This document shows positions 33,267 through 41,772 of a DNA stretch of 43,989 bases, in pieces. The notes below the pieces were generated by a model that was not told the origin of the DNA, ran no database searches, and saw only the letters and a list, made by a program, of their open reading frames with translations. Position 1 is the first letter of the stretch. Every line of letters begins with the position of its first letter. The position numbers and the translations under genes are program-made. This DNA is from Eubacterium sp. (GTDB lineage: Bacteria > Bacillota > Clostridia > Lachnospirales > Lachnospiraceae), in assembly GCA_017459345.1 (NCBI GenBank), contig JAFUDC010000044.1, forward strand, positions 1-43,989, written 5' to 3'.

Positions 33267-34452
33267 AATCATAGGCCTTGATAAAGATAACCTCTTCCGT
33301 CTCGATGGCGGTTTTAAGGAGCTCATCGATACAATCAGCAAGCTTTCTCTCCGACCGCTCGATCACATCCAGCCTGGGCTTTGTCACCGGGTGTTTGGCC
33401 ACAAATATGGTGCAGCAGTCCTCAAAGGGCAGGATGGATGTCTCAAAGGTTCCGATCTTCTCGGAAAGCCTGATGATATCATTCTTATCCATACCAATGC
33501 AGGGTCTGAATACAGGAATTTCAGCTGCAGCATCCGTGCAGTAGAGGCTCTGCATGGTCTGGCTTGCCACCTGGCCGATGCTTTCTCCGGTCACCAGGGA
33601 CAGGCAGTCATTCTCCTTAGCAAAATGCTCTGCAATCTTCATCATATACCTGCGCATGATGATGGTCAGCTCATCATGAGGGCACTTCTCATAGATTGCC
33701 ATCTGAATATCCGTGAAATTCACGATATGCAGGTGGATGGGACCGGTATATCTGGAGATGATCTTTGCCAGGTCAACCACCTTCTGCTTTGCCCGCTCAC
33801 TGGTATAGGGCGGGGCATGAAAGTAGGTGGCCTCAATCCGGACACCCCTTTTGGAAATCATATATCCTGCCACGGGACTGTCGATGCCGCCGGAGAGCAG
33901 GAGCATGGCCTTCCCGTTAGTGCCGATGGGCATGCCGCCCGGGCCCGGGATTTCCTCGGTATAGATATATATTTTATCCCGGATTTCCAGGGTCACATAG
34001 ACATCCGGCTCATGCACATCGACAGACAGGCTCCCGTAGCGCTCTAAGAGCTTCTCCCCAAGGAGAGCTGCGGTCTCCATGGAGGTCATGGGCCAGGACT
34101 TGTCCGCCCGTCTTACCATCACCTTAAAGGTGAAGGACAGGTCATCGTAACGCTCACCAATATAGTCACACACCAGCCTGGCAGCCTGGTCAAAGTCCTC
34201 CTTGTCCTCCACCACGATGGGGCAGATTCCCGAGATGCCAAATACACAGGACAGGGCGGTCACCGCCTCCTCATAATCATAATCCGAGAGAGCCTCCGCA
34301 AAGATACGGCCGGACTCCTTCCTGATCTTGAACTCCCCTACCGGGTCCAGGGCATAGTGCATCTGGGTTACCAAGGCATCCTCAAAGCGGAAGCGGTTCT
34401 TCCCCTTGACGCCAATCTCACCATATTTTATCAGAAATGCTTTGTATTCCAT
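33265..34452 (-). CDS. thiI: tRNA 4-thiouridine synthase ThiI
   Basis: A 395-residue enzyme that adenylates and thiolates U8 of tRNA and may also supply sulfur for thiamine. It has a ferredoxin-like and THUMP domain (about 1-170: KYGEIGVKGKNR, then a YDDLSFTFKVMVRRADKSWP region) and a PP-loop ATPase domain (MLLLSGGIDSPVAGYMISKRG). No C-terminal rhodanese domain, as in most Firmicutes ThiI. The start is ATG 34452; the frame continues upstream to 34473 with a poorer context. The cysteine desulfurase upstream probably feeds it persulfide. Confidence 0.95.
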   Translation of the reverse strand: MEYKAFLIKYGEIGVKGKNRFRFEDALVTQMHYALDPVGEFKIRKESGRIFAEALSDYDYEEAVTALSCVFGISGICPIVVEDKEDFDQAARLVCDYIGERYDDLSFTFKVMVRRADKSWPMTSMETAALLGEKLLERYGSLSVDVHEPDVYVTLEIRDKIYIYTEEIPGPGGMPIGTNGKAMLLLSGGIDSPVAGYMISKRGVRIEATYFHAPPYTSERAKQKVVDLAKIISRYTGPIHLHIVNFTDIQMAIYEKCPHDELTIIMRRYMMKIAEHFAKENDCLSLVTGESIGQVASQTMQSLYCTDAAAEIPVFRPCIGMDKNDIIRLSEKIGTFETSILPFEDCCTIFVAKHPVTKPRLDVIERSERKLADCIDELLKTAIETEEVIFIKAYD

Positions 34453-34478
34453 CTTGTCTTCATCCTTTTTCAATCTTC

Positions 34479-34562
34479 CTGTCTATATCAGTCTGCGTTC
34501 TGTCCATATCAGTCAACGTCCTGCCCATATCAGGCTGCGTCCTGCCTGTTTCGGTAATGTCC
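34479..34562 (-). repeat. 21-bp tandem repeat between desulfurase and thiI genes
   Basis: Three clear 21-bp units (34479-34499, 34500-34520, 34521-34541) and a degenerate fourth (34542-34562) share CTGYCYATATCAG. The unit is a multiple of three, and on the minus strand the frame of the desulfurase continues past its stop through the array as a heptapeptide repeat R-T-x-T-D-M-D up to a TGA before thiI. It has no spacer-repeat pattern and is not a CRISPR. Confidence 0.75.
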
Positions 34563-34573
34563 GGGAGGCAGGG

Positions 34574-35722
34574 TTACCGTCTCTGGAATCGCCGCAGGAC
34601 CGGAAGCAGTTCCTTAAGGCAATCCACGCAAATGTCTGCCTCCTCTATAGTATTATATACCGAGAAGGAAAAGCGCAGAGTCGAATCATACTGGTCTTTA
34701 CCAAGGCCGATACCTCTTAAGGTGCCGCTGACCTCAGGCTTGTTGGAGGAGCAGGCTGAGCCTGCGGAGACATAGATTCCCTTATCCTCCAGGGCATGGA
34801 GGAGAACCTCACTTCTCACTCCCAGAAATGTAATGCTTGCGATATGGGGTGCCTGACCGGAATGATCACGGACATCCTCGATTTCTTCCATGACTCTCCC
34901 GATAAAATGCTCCTTAAGCTCTAAGATCTTCCGGATCTTATCCTCATGGTCCTGATAGATCAGCTCCGCTGCCCTGCCCAGGCCGGCAATCCCCGGCATA
35001 TTCTCCGTGCCGGACCGGATGCCGCTTTGCTGGTTGCCGCCCCATATGATGGGTTTGATCTTTGTTCCGTTTTTTATATACAGAAAACCGATTCCCTTGG
35101 GTCCGTGTATCTTATGGCCGCTTACCGAGATCATGTCGGCCTTCATCCGTCTGGGGCGTAAGGTCAGCTTTCCGTAGGCCTGGATACAGTCCGTGTGAAA
35201 GAGGATCTTTGGGTCATAGTCCTTGATGATCTTTCCGATCTCCTCCACCGGCTCCACGGCTCCGATCTCATTGTTGACTGCCATGACGGAAACAAGGATA
35301 GTATCCGGCCGCAGGGCTTCCTTTAAAGCATCAAGATCAAGAATCCCTCTCTCATCCACCGGCAGGTAGGTCACCTCAAAGCCCTCATCCTCCAGAAAGG
35401 ACAGGGTATTATAGACGGATGCGTGCTCAATGCAGGAAGTGATGATATGCTTCCCCCTTCTTCTGTTGGCATAGGCTGTCCCGATCAGGGCCAGGTTGTT
35501 GGCCTCGGTTCCGCCGGAGGTGAAGAAGATTTCCTTAGGATCCACCTTCAGGGTCCTGGCAATGCACTCCCGGGCATGTTTTAAGTACTGCTCCGCCTCA
35601 AAGCCCTTCCGGTGCATGGAGGAAGGGTTGCCGTATTCAATCTCAAGCAGCTGGTCCATGATCTCCCTGACCTCAGGAAAGACCCGGCTGGTAGCCGCAT
35701 TATCAAAGTATATATCAGGCAT
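34574..35722 (-). CDS. Cysteine desulfurase (NifS/IscS-like)
   Basis: A 382-residue PLP enzyme releasing sulfur from cysteine as a persulfide. It begins IYFDNAATSRVFPEV, has TSGGTEANNLAL, the PLP lysine in SGHKIHGPKGIGFLYI and the active-site Cys in YVSAGSACSSNKPEVSGTL. It lies 121 bp upstream of thiI on the same strand, like nifZ-thiI in Bacillus, so its main job is probably tRNA thiolation. Length and motifs are normal. AGGAGG-type site precedes ATG 35722. Confidence 0.93.
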   Translation of the reverse strand: MPDIYFDNAATSRVFPEVREIMDQLLEIEYGNPSSMHRKGFEAEQYLKHARECIARTLKVDPKEIFFTSGGTEANNLALIGTAYANRRRGKHIITSCIEHASVYNTLSFLEDEGFEVTYLPVDERGILDLDALKEALRPDTILVSVMAVNNEIGAVEPVEEIGKIIKDYDPKILFHTDCIQAYGKLTLRPRRMKADMISVSGHKIHGPKGIGFLYIKNGTKIKPIIWGGNQQSGIRSGTENMPGIAGLGRAAELIYQDHEDKIRKILELKEHFIGRVMEEIEDVRDHSGQAPHIASITFLGVRSEVLLHALEDKGIYVSAGSACSSNKPEVSGTLRGIGLGKDQYDSTLRFSFSVYNTIEEADICVDCLKELLPVLRRFQRR

Positions 35723-35810
35723 GCTGATGCCTCCTTGAATTATAAAATTATCTGCCGCAATATTACCTGCTCAGATAGGGAAGAGCAATCTCCCCAATTT
35801 ATGCACAAAA

Positions 35811-35848
35811 CAAAATCAGAATGGTATTTTTCAACCATCCTGATTGTT
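35811..35848 (-). terminator. Terminator of the decarboxylase operon
   Basis: AATCAGAATGGT (35814-35825) pairs with ACCATCCTGATT (35834-35845) through one G-U; on the minus strand TTTGTTTTG follows. It ends the operon after the OadA-type gene. Confidence 0.8.
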
Positions 35849-35894
35849 TATCTTATAATATCTGCGCTTATTAGTCAAGAAAAAATGCTTATGA

Positions 35895-37307
35895 TCAGAC
35901 CGGATAGGCACCGTTAGCCTGGTCGGCAGCGGCCGGATCGATTCCGGTCTCCTGTGCCTCCCTGTACTTAAAGAAATCTACTGCAACCTGGGGGAAGAGG
36001 GCATAGGTCAAAACATCCTCATCCTGTCTCTTCCACTGGGCCATCTCCTTATTGAGCTTATCAATCTCCGGCTCGATCAGGTCTGCCGGCCTGCAGGTGA
36101 TAGGTTCTTCGTCCCCTATGGCCTTCTTCTGCACTTCAGGATTGACCGGAAGGGTGGTCTTGCCATACTCCCCTTTTAACAGGGCCTTTGACTCCTTGGT
36201 GATCATCTTGTAGCGCTCGCCGGTGATGACATTCAGCACGGCCTGGGTTCCCACAATCTGGCTGGATGGGGTAACCAGGGGCGGCTCACCGAAGTCCTTG
36301 CGGACCCGGGGTACCTCTGCCAGAACCTCATAGTATTTGTCCGATGCGCCCTGTTCCTTTAACTGGGATACCAGGTTTGACAGCATGCCGCCGGGAACCT
36401 GGTACATGAGGGTCTTGATGTTCACACCCATCACTTTGGGGTTCAGGAGGCCATTTGCCAGGTACTCTTCCTGAATAGGACGGAAATAGTCGGCGATCTC
36501 GCCCAGAAGCTTCTGGTCAAAGCCCGGGTCATACTCGGTTCCCCGGAAGGTCTCTGCCAGGACCTCCGTGGCCGGCTGGCTCGTTCCCATGGCAAAGGGT
36601 GACATGGCGGTATCGATGATATCGGCGCCTGCCTCCACGGCCTTTAAGTAGGTCATGCCGCCCACACCGCTGGTATAATGGGTATGCATTTCCACAGGAA
36701 GGTCGGTGGCCTCCTTGAGGGCCGTAACCAGTCGGGTTGCCTCATAGGGAACCAGCAGTCCTGCCATATCCTTGATGCAGAGAGAATCTGCCCCCATCTC
36801 CTCGATGCGTTTGGCCTTTTCCTTCCAGTAATCCAGTGTGTAGGGTTCGCCCAAGGTGTAGGACAGGGCCACCTGGGCATGCACCCCTTCTTTATTGGAT
36901 GCGCTGACTGCGGTCTGAAGATTGCGCAGGTCATTCAGGCAGTCAAAGATCCGGATGATATCGATGCCGTTGGCAGCGGATTTCTGCACAAAATACTCTA
37001 CCACATCATCGGCGTAGGGCCGGTATCCCAGGATATTCTGTCCCCGGAACAACATCTGCAGCTTGGTCTTCTTGAATCCATCCTTCAGCTTTCTCAGTCT
37101 CTCCCAGGGATCCTCCTTTAGGAAACGCAGGCAGGCGTCAAAGGTAGCCCCGCCCCAGCACTCTACGGCGTGGTAGCCAACCTGGTCCATCTTATCGATG
37201 ATGGGGAGCATCTGGTCTGTGGTCATACGGGTTGCGATCAGGGACTGATGGGCATCACGAAGGACCGTCTCCACAATCTTGATGGGTTTTTTCTTTATTT
37301 CAGCCAT
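35895..37307 (-). CDS. Oxaloacetate decarboxylase alpha / pyruvate carboxylase-type carboxyltransferase subunit
   Basis: A 470-residue carboxyltransferase of the OadA/PycB family. The TIM barrel carries ETVLRDAHQSLIATR, AVECWGGATFDAC, the lysine in SLCIKDMAGLLVP and metal His in EMHTHYTSGVGG. No biotinyl domain is fused; the separate biotin carrier of this operon supplies it. It should decarboxylate oxaloacetate to pyruvate, or run the reverse transfer. ATG 37307 has GAGGAG 7 nt upstream. It is the last gene of the operon, and hairpin repeat R2 lies just upstream of it. Confidence 0.92.
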   Translation of the reverse strand: MAEIKKKPIKIVETVLRDAHQSLIATRMTTDQMLPIIDKMDQVGYHAVECWGGATFDACLRFLKEDPWERLRKLKDGFKKTKLQMLFRGQNILGYRPYADDVVEYFVQKSAANGIDIIRIFDCLNDLRNLQTAVSASNKEGVHAQVALSYTLGEPYTLDYWKEKAKRIEEMGADSLCIKDMAGLLVPYEATRLVTALKEATDLPVEMHTHYTSGVGGMTYLKAVEAGADIIDTAMSPFAMGTSQPATEVLAETFRGTEYDPGFDQKLLGEIADYFRPIQEEYLANGLLNPKVMGVNIKTLMYQVPGGMLSNLVSQLKEQGASDKYYEVLAEVPRVRKDFGEPPLVTPSSQIVGTQAVLNVITGERYKMITKESKALLKGEYGKTTLPVNPEVQKKAIGDEEPITCRPADLIEPEIDKLNKEMAQWKRQDEDVLTYALFPQVAVDFFKYREAQETGIDPAAADQANGAYPV

Positions 37308-37342
37308 ATATATTCTCCTCATATATCACATGCTATTTTCTG

Positions 37343-37411
37343 ATATAAATTGTCGGATGCGCGATTTTATACCTCTCCTGTTTCGCAGCAGAGACAAAAT
37401 CAGGCTCCATT
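37343..37411 (-). repeat. Hairpin repeat R2
   Basis: Member of the R family: TGTCGGATGCGCGATTTTATA paired region against GAGACAAAATCAGGCTCC (stem GATTTTAT-..-CTC against GAGACAAAATC). It lies between oadB and the OadA-type gene, about 45 nt before the start of the latter. Confidence 0.6.
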
Positions 37412-37437
37412 TTTATTGCTTCATGATTCAGTTATCA

Positions 37438-38565
37438 TCACACAATTCCGAAGATTGCCATGAAGGTACCGGCTGCCACAGCGGTTCCGATTACCCCGGC
37501 TACATTGGGTCCCATGGCATGCATCAGAAGGAAGTTGGTGGGATCGGCCTCAGCACCAACCTTCTGGGATACCCGGGCTGCCATGGGCACAGCGGATACT
37601 CCGGCGGAACCGATCAGCGGATTGACCTTTCCTCCGGTCACCTTGCACATAATCTTTCCAAAGATAACACCGGCGGCGGTTCCCACGGCAAAGGCCACAA
37701 GGCCCAGGATGACGATCTTGATGGTATCCAGATTCAGGAAAGCCTCCGCACTGGTGGTCGCCCCGACAGAGGTACCCAGAACGATGACAACGATATACAT
37801 AAGGGCGTTGGATGCCGTCTCAGACAGCTGTTTTACCACCCCGGACTCACGGAAAAGGTTGCCCAGCATCAGCATACCTACCAGAGGAGCCGTTGTGGGA
37901 AGGATCAGACATACGATGACGGTTACAACGATGGGGAAAAGGATCCGCTCTGTCTTGGTAACCGGTCTCAGCTGCTCCATCTTGATCTTCCTCTCCTCCT
38001 CCGTCGTCAGCAGCTTCATGATGGGCGGCTGAATAATCGGAACCAGGGACATATAGGAATAGGCTGCCACGGCGATGGGACCCATCAGAGCTGTCTGTCC
38101 CAGCTTTCCTGCAAGGAAGATGGATGTGGGGCCATCGGCGCCGCCGATAATGGAGATGGCCGCTGCCGCCTTATCATTAAAGCCCATAAAGATAGCCAGG
38201 AAATAGGCACTGTAGATACCGAACTGGGCCGCTGCCCCCAGCAGAAAGCTCATGGGATTGGCAATCAGGGGCCCGAAATCAGTCAGTGCGCCGACTCCCA
38301 GGAAGATCAGGGACGGCAGGATACTCCATTCATCCAGCAGATAAAAATAATGTAACAATCCGGAATCGGACATGATATCCGGATACAGGTTCACCAGCAG
38401 CATACCAAAGGAGATGGGAACCAGAAGAAGGGGTTCATACTCCTTTACTATCGCAAGGTACAGGAAGATCAGGGCCACCACGATCATGGCAAAGTTGCCT
38501 GGCCGCAGAAAGGCAAAACCGGTCTGTGCTGCGAGATTCCCCAATGTGTCTAACACATAACTCAT
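37438..38565 (-). CDS. oadB: Sodium-translocating decarboxylase beta subunit (OadB type)
   Basis: A 375-residue membrane protein with about 10 hydrophobic segments. It couples decarboxylation of carboxybiotin to sodium export. Signature stretches: LYPDIMSDSGLLHYFY, GGADGPTSIFLAGKL (essential Asp), and NPLIGSAGVSAVPMAARVSQ with sodium-binding residues. Length is normal for OadB, MmdB or GcdB, which cannot be separated by sequence. ATG 38565 has GGAGG 9 nt upstream; a TTG 7 codons earlier overlaps the ribosome site. Hairpin repeat R3 precedes it. Confidence 0.94.
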   Translation of the reverse strand: MSYVLDTLGNLAAQTGFAFLRPGNFAMIVVALIFLYLAIVKEYEPLLLVPISFGMLLVNLYPDIMSDSGLLHYFYLLDEWSILPSLIFLGVGALTDFGPLIANPMSFLLGAAAQFGIYSAYFLAIFMGFNDKAAAAISIIGGADGPTSIFLAGKLGQTALMGPIAVAAYSYMSLVPIIQPPIMKLLTTEEERKIKMEQLRPVTKTERILFPIVVTVIVCLILPTTAPLVGMLMLGNLFRESGVVKQLSETASNALMYIVVIVLGTSVGATTSAEAFLNLDTIKIVILGLVAFAVGTAAGVIFGKIMCKVTGGKVNPLIGSAGVSAVPMAARVSQKVGAEADPTNFLLMHAMGPNVAGVIGTAVAAGTFMAIFGIV

Positions 38566-38625
38566 AGAATCATACCTCCAATTCAATCGTAACCTGCTCT
38601 CTCATCTAAAAACACATGTTTTATC

Positions 38626-38700
38626 TGACTAAGTCAGTCTGATGCTCGATTTCGTTGCCGTTCATTCTTCGCATTCACGTACGTAATCGGCTATTTATAG
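38626..38700 (-). repeat. Hairpin repeat R3, degenerate
   Basis: Shares TTATCTGACTAA and GATGCTCGATTTCG with R1 and ends TAATCGGCT, but its interior differs, so the stem is weaker. It lies in the gap between the biotin carrier gene and oadB, about 60-75 nt before oadB. Confidence 0.45.
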
Positions 38701-38751
38701 AAGGGAGCTGAGGTTAACTATGATTCAGACTCATACTCGGGTTCATACGCA

Positions 38752-39129
38752 TCAGTTCATGGTAGCTAACAGGCTTCCGCCCTCCACCTGGTCTCCCACA
38801 GAGACATTAATTCCGGCAAGTGTTCCATCCTGGGGGGCAGGGATTTCATTCTCCATCTTCATGGCCTCAAGGACAAGAATGACATCACCCTTCTTCACCG
38901 CGCTTCCAGGCTGAGCCTTTATGGCAACAATCTTGCCCGGCATGGGGGAGTTGATCTTCACGCTGCCCTCGCCGCCGGCCGGACCTGCAGCAGCCTTCTT
39001 TGCGGCCGCTTTAGGTGCAGGGGCTGCGGGCACCGGAGCTTCCATAGCTGCCGGAGCCTCTGTCTCAGAAAGTTCCTGCACTGCCACATCATAAGAAACA
39101 CCATTTACAATTATTCTATAATTTTTCAT
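38752..39129 (-). CDS. Biotin carrier protein of the decarboxylase
   Basis: A 125-residue biotinyl domain protein. An N-terminal 30-residue region (RIIVNGVSYDVAVQEL) is followed by an Ala/Pro-rich flexible linker (about 34-58) and a C-terminal biotinyl domain (PMPGKIVAIKAQPGS, biotin Lys in VLEAMKMENEI). It shuttles carboxyl groups between the carboxyltransferase subunits and the membrane beta subunit. ATG 39129 is 5 nt from GGAGG; ATG 39132 is also possible. Hairpin repeat R4 precedes it. Confidence 0.95.
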   Translation of the reverse strand: MKNYRIIVNGVSYDVAVQELSETEAPAAMEAPVPAAPAPKAAAKKAAAGPAGGEGSVKINSPMPGKIVAIKAQPGSAVKKGDVILVLEAMKMENEIPAPQDGTLAGINVSVGDQVEGGSLLATMN

Positions 39130-39164
39130 CATTTCCTCCTCTAGTAGAGTAAGCTATTTCTACT

Positions 39165-39236
39165 TAAATTATCTGATAGCCGATCTTGCAGCTCTCTCGC
39201 GAAGCCGCCTTGACAAGACCCGGCTCCTAATATAAA
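39165..39236 (-). repeat. Hairpin repeat R4
   Basis: Begins ATTATCTGAT, then GATCTTG, about 24 nt and CAAGACC-CGGCTCC. Compared with R1 the T-A pair has become C-G on both arms, a compensatory change supporting a folded RNA. It lies about 50 nt before the biotin carrier start. Confidence 0.6.
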
Positions 39237-39241
39237 ACTTA

Positions 39242-39610
39242 TTATCTCCTGTTCTTGCTCTTCACTCTCCTGATGGAACGGACCACCAGCTTATCCGCGC
39301 TGACCGCTCCGCCCGTGGAGGCCAGGATGGCCGCCATGATCACGGCCACAAGCTCACCGTCATAGATAAGATTCTCCTCTTCCTCCTCCTCAACAGGATC
39401 AGGGAGGATAGGCCTTCTGGCTGCCGGTCTTTCCGGAACCCGCTCCTCTTCTTCAAGCTTCTTCCGCTTCCTGCGGAGCTCTGCCCGTGCCTGCAGCCTG
39501 GGGATATACTTAAAGAGTGATATGACCAGTGAGATAAAGATCAGTACTAAAAATACCGTACCCATGCCCAAGAGGGTGTTGAGCAGGGCGGTTATCAGTT
39601 TGGCTCCCAT
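39242..39610 (-). CDS. OadG-type gamma subunit
   Basis: A 122-residue protein with one N-terminal transmembrane segment (about 8-33, LLGMGTVFLVLIFISLVISLF in part), then a Lys/Arg- and Glu-rich region (RRKRKKLEEEERVPERPAA) and a C-terminal part (LVAVIMAAILASTGGAV). OadG subunits assemble the decarboxylase complex and bind zinc in some systems. It sits between the carboxyltransferase gene and the biotin carrier gene, the normal operon position. It starts 15 bp after the MmdA-type stop. Confidence 0.85.
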   Translation of the reverse strand: MGAKLITALLNTLLGMGTVFLVLIFISLVISLFKYIPRLQARAELRRKRKKLEEEERVPERPAARRPILPDPVEEEEEENLIYDGELVAVIMAAILASTGGAVSADKLVVRSIRRVKSKNRR

Positions 39611-39625
39611 ACATTCACCTCATCA

Positions 39626-41050
39626 TTATATCGCACTATGTTTTTTCTTAATGCCTGCAATCTTCTTGCCAAAGAGCATCTCGAAGGCGGCAATCAGGCG
39701 CTTTCTCGTTGCATCCGGCTCGATAATGTCATCGACGTATCCCCTTCTGGCCGCTGCCAGAGCACTGCTCTGCAGCTCCCTGTACTGGTTTGTCTTCTCG
39801 GCGATGACTGCCAGCTGGTCTTCCCCGGCGCTGATCTCATCGGCATACATGATCCTTACCGCCTGCTCCGCATCCATCATACCTACGGAGGCGTCCGGCC
39901 AGGCCAGAACAAAATCCGCTCCGATTACCTTGGAGTTCATCACTATGGCTGCCGTACCGTAAGCTTCCCCGGCTAAAAGGTTGATCTTGGCCACTGTGCT
40001 GCCGGAAAGGGCTGCGGCAAACTGGGCAAGGAGTCCTGCAAGTCTGCGCTCCTCATGCTTGCTGGCCGCCATCCCGCTTACGTTGGTGACCGTGAGAATA
40101 GGAATATTGAAACCATCACAGAACTTGACAAACTTGATGGCCTTCTTTAACCCGTTGGCCGTGAGCAGCTTCCTGCCATCCACCGGCTGGTTGGCAACTG
40201 CCCCAACCGTCTCGCCATTCAGGCGGATAAAGGCCGTCACCATCTCCGGGGCATACATTTTCTTTACTTCTATATATGAGGAGTGGTCGGATATCCGGCT
40301 GAGCAGATAAGGGGCATCATATTCCCCCTCAGCAAGCTCCGGTATGATCCGGTTAAGATCATCCCCGGCCTCCTCGAAGGCATCATCCGCCTCATAGTCA
40401 GAGGGCAGGAACTCAAGAAGAGCCCGGATTCCTGCAATCATTTCCTCCTCCGAATCACAGACAAAATCAACATTGCCGGCGCTTTCCGCCTGATAGTCCG
40501 CCTGGGCAGTATCCAAACTGCCGCCCTTGTTATCCTCCAGGGTATTGGGGCTGTTCACAAAGAGGGCCCCATTCTCCCTTTCCATAAATGTAAAATCAGA
40601 CAGGGCACTCATCACCGCACTGCCTCCTCCGCACTGGCCGAAAACCGCACAGATCTGAGGAATTCTGCCGGAAGCCTGGGCCTGGCGGCTGAAGATGCTG
40701 CCAAAAGCCTGGAGGGCATCATTGGCTTCCTGAAGCCTTAAGCCCGCACAGTCGATCATGCCGACCACCGGCGCTCCCGTCTTGATGGCCATATCATAGA
40801 TGGCAGCGATTTTTCTCGCATGCATCTCTCCCACTGAGCCGCCGAGCACTGCGGCATCCTGGCTGTATACATAAACCATGCGGTCCCTGATCACCCCGTA
40901 TCCGGTGATGACACCATCCCCCGGAAGCTTCTTCTCCCCCAGATTATAATCTGTATTCCTGGCAGAGATCAGACCGCCGATCTCCACGAAGGTAGAGGGA
41001 TCAAAAAGTGTCTCGATCCGCTCCAAAGCACTCATTTTTGAATGACTCAT
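39626..41050 (-). CDS. MmdA-like acyl-CoA carboxyltransferase
   Basis: A 474-residue carboxyl transferase domain protein of the MmdA/PccB/AccD group. Blocks: ERIETLFDPSTFVEIGG, GDGVITGYGVIRDRMVYVY, GGSVGEMHARKIAAIYD, VFGQCGGGSAVMSALSDF and the second half with MVTAFIRLNGETVGAVANQPVDGRKL. It transfers carboxyl groups from an acyl-CoA to carboxybiotin or back. Methylmalonyl-CoA is the usual substrate of MmdA; a shorter length (family about 510) leaves substrate uncertain. ATG 41050 has GAGGAGG 7 nt upstream. It is the first gene of the operon, and hairpin repeat R5 lies before it. Confidence 0.88.
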   Translation of the reverse strand: MSHSKMSALERIETLFDPSTFVEIGGLISARNTDYNLGEKKLPGDGVITGYGVIRDRMVYVYSQDAAVLGGSVGEMHARKIAAIYDMAIKTGAPVVGMIDCAGLRLQEANDALQAFGSIFSRQAQASGRIPQICAVFGQCGGGSAVMSALSDFTFMERENGALFVNSPNTLEDNKGGSLDTAQADYQAESAGNVDFVCDSEEEMIAGIRALLEFLPSDYEADDAFEEAGDDLNRIIPELAEGEYDAPYLLSRISDHSSYIEVKKMYAPEMVTAFIRLNGETVGAVANQPVDGRKLLTANGLKKAIKFVKFCDGFNIPILTVTNVSGMAASKHEERRLAGLLAQFAAALSGSTVAKINLLAGEAYGTAAIVMNSKVIGADFVLAWPDASVGMMDAEQAVRIMYADEISAGEDQLAVIAEKTNQYRELQSSALAAARRGYVDDIIEPDATRKRLIAAFEMLFGKKIAGIKKKHSAI

Positions 41051-41086
41051 AATTATTCCTCCTCTAAAAGCCAAAGCTTTTTTGTG

Positions 41087-41155
41087 ACGAATGCTGTCGG
41101 ATGCCCGATTTTATAGCTCTCTTGCTGCGCAATCGAGACAAAATCCGGCTCCATA
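41087..41155 (-). repeat. Hairpin repeat R5
   Basis: Close match to R1: TGTCGGATGCCCGATTTTATAG, TCTCTTGCTGC, then CAATCGAGACAAAATCCGGCTCC. It lies about 50 nt upstream of the first gene of the decarboxylase operon. The remainder of the gap 41156-41772 is AT-rich and holds no gene I can support. Confidence 0.65.
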
Positions 41156-41667
41156 CTATCCTGACTATCCGTAATATACGGTTCCTATATTATCAAATAT
41201 CTTCCTCAGAATCAATAGTTTTCTGTTATTTACTTAACATAAATCTAATTTTTTCTTACAATTTTCAGATTCAAATTATGGGACAATTTGTCATTTAGAC
41301 AAATGTTTCTCCACTAATGTCGCAATTAATAATATGATATGGTATTTTTTTATCATAAAGCAAGCATTTTATCTTATTTTTGACAGGCTTTTTCCGAGAA
41401 AAAGAAAAAATAACGAAAGCAAATATTGTTATTTTTTTAACTATATAGACTTAGATATCTTTCGCTTCCCTTCCTATTATTTTATCAGCTGCTTTCATAA
41501 GGAAGAACCATCTATTTCATTTTACACGATTATCGCTTGCTAATAACAGCAGGCTCAGTCTGATCAATCCTGTTTTTTATATTTATGTTATCGTAAAGGT
41601 GTCAGAGGAAAGCTTTTATGATATTTCTCCCTTTTCATTTTGCCCATTTTCTTATATAATGATACCG

Positions 41668-41714
41668 GGGGGTTAGAGTCTGATTCATCATGATCCGGCC
41701 TTGTAATCCCCCAA
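41668..41714 (+). promoter_or_regulatory. Inverted repeat upstream of the phosphoribosyltransferase gene
   Basis: GGGGGGTTA and TAATCCCCC enclose about 29 nt. A TATAAT box at 41733-41738 lies downstream, so the inverted repeat would be upstream of the transcription start, like an operator. No -35 consensus is visible. Confidence 0.3.
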
Positions 41715-41772
41715 AGTAGCTGATCTGCATTGTATAATTCAGGAATTAACCTGCGTAGAGGAGGTAAACTTC

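Noticed and set aside
34479..34562. Short tandem repeats as a CRISPR array
   Set aside because: The 21-bp units are directly adjacent without unique spacers, and no cas gene is nearby.
37279..38355. A 358-codon plus-strand frame antisense to oadB
   Set aside because: The translation is low-complexity (His, Gly, Gln, Asp rich), as expected from the reverse of a hydrophobic membrane protein gene.
41075..41772. Small open frames at 41101-41298 and 41334-41543
   Set aside because: They lie in AT-rich sequence partly inside hairpin repeat R5, lack ribosome sites and have no family resemblance.
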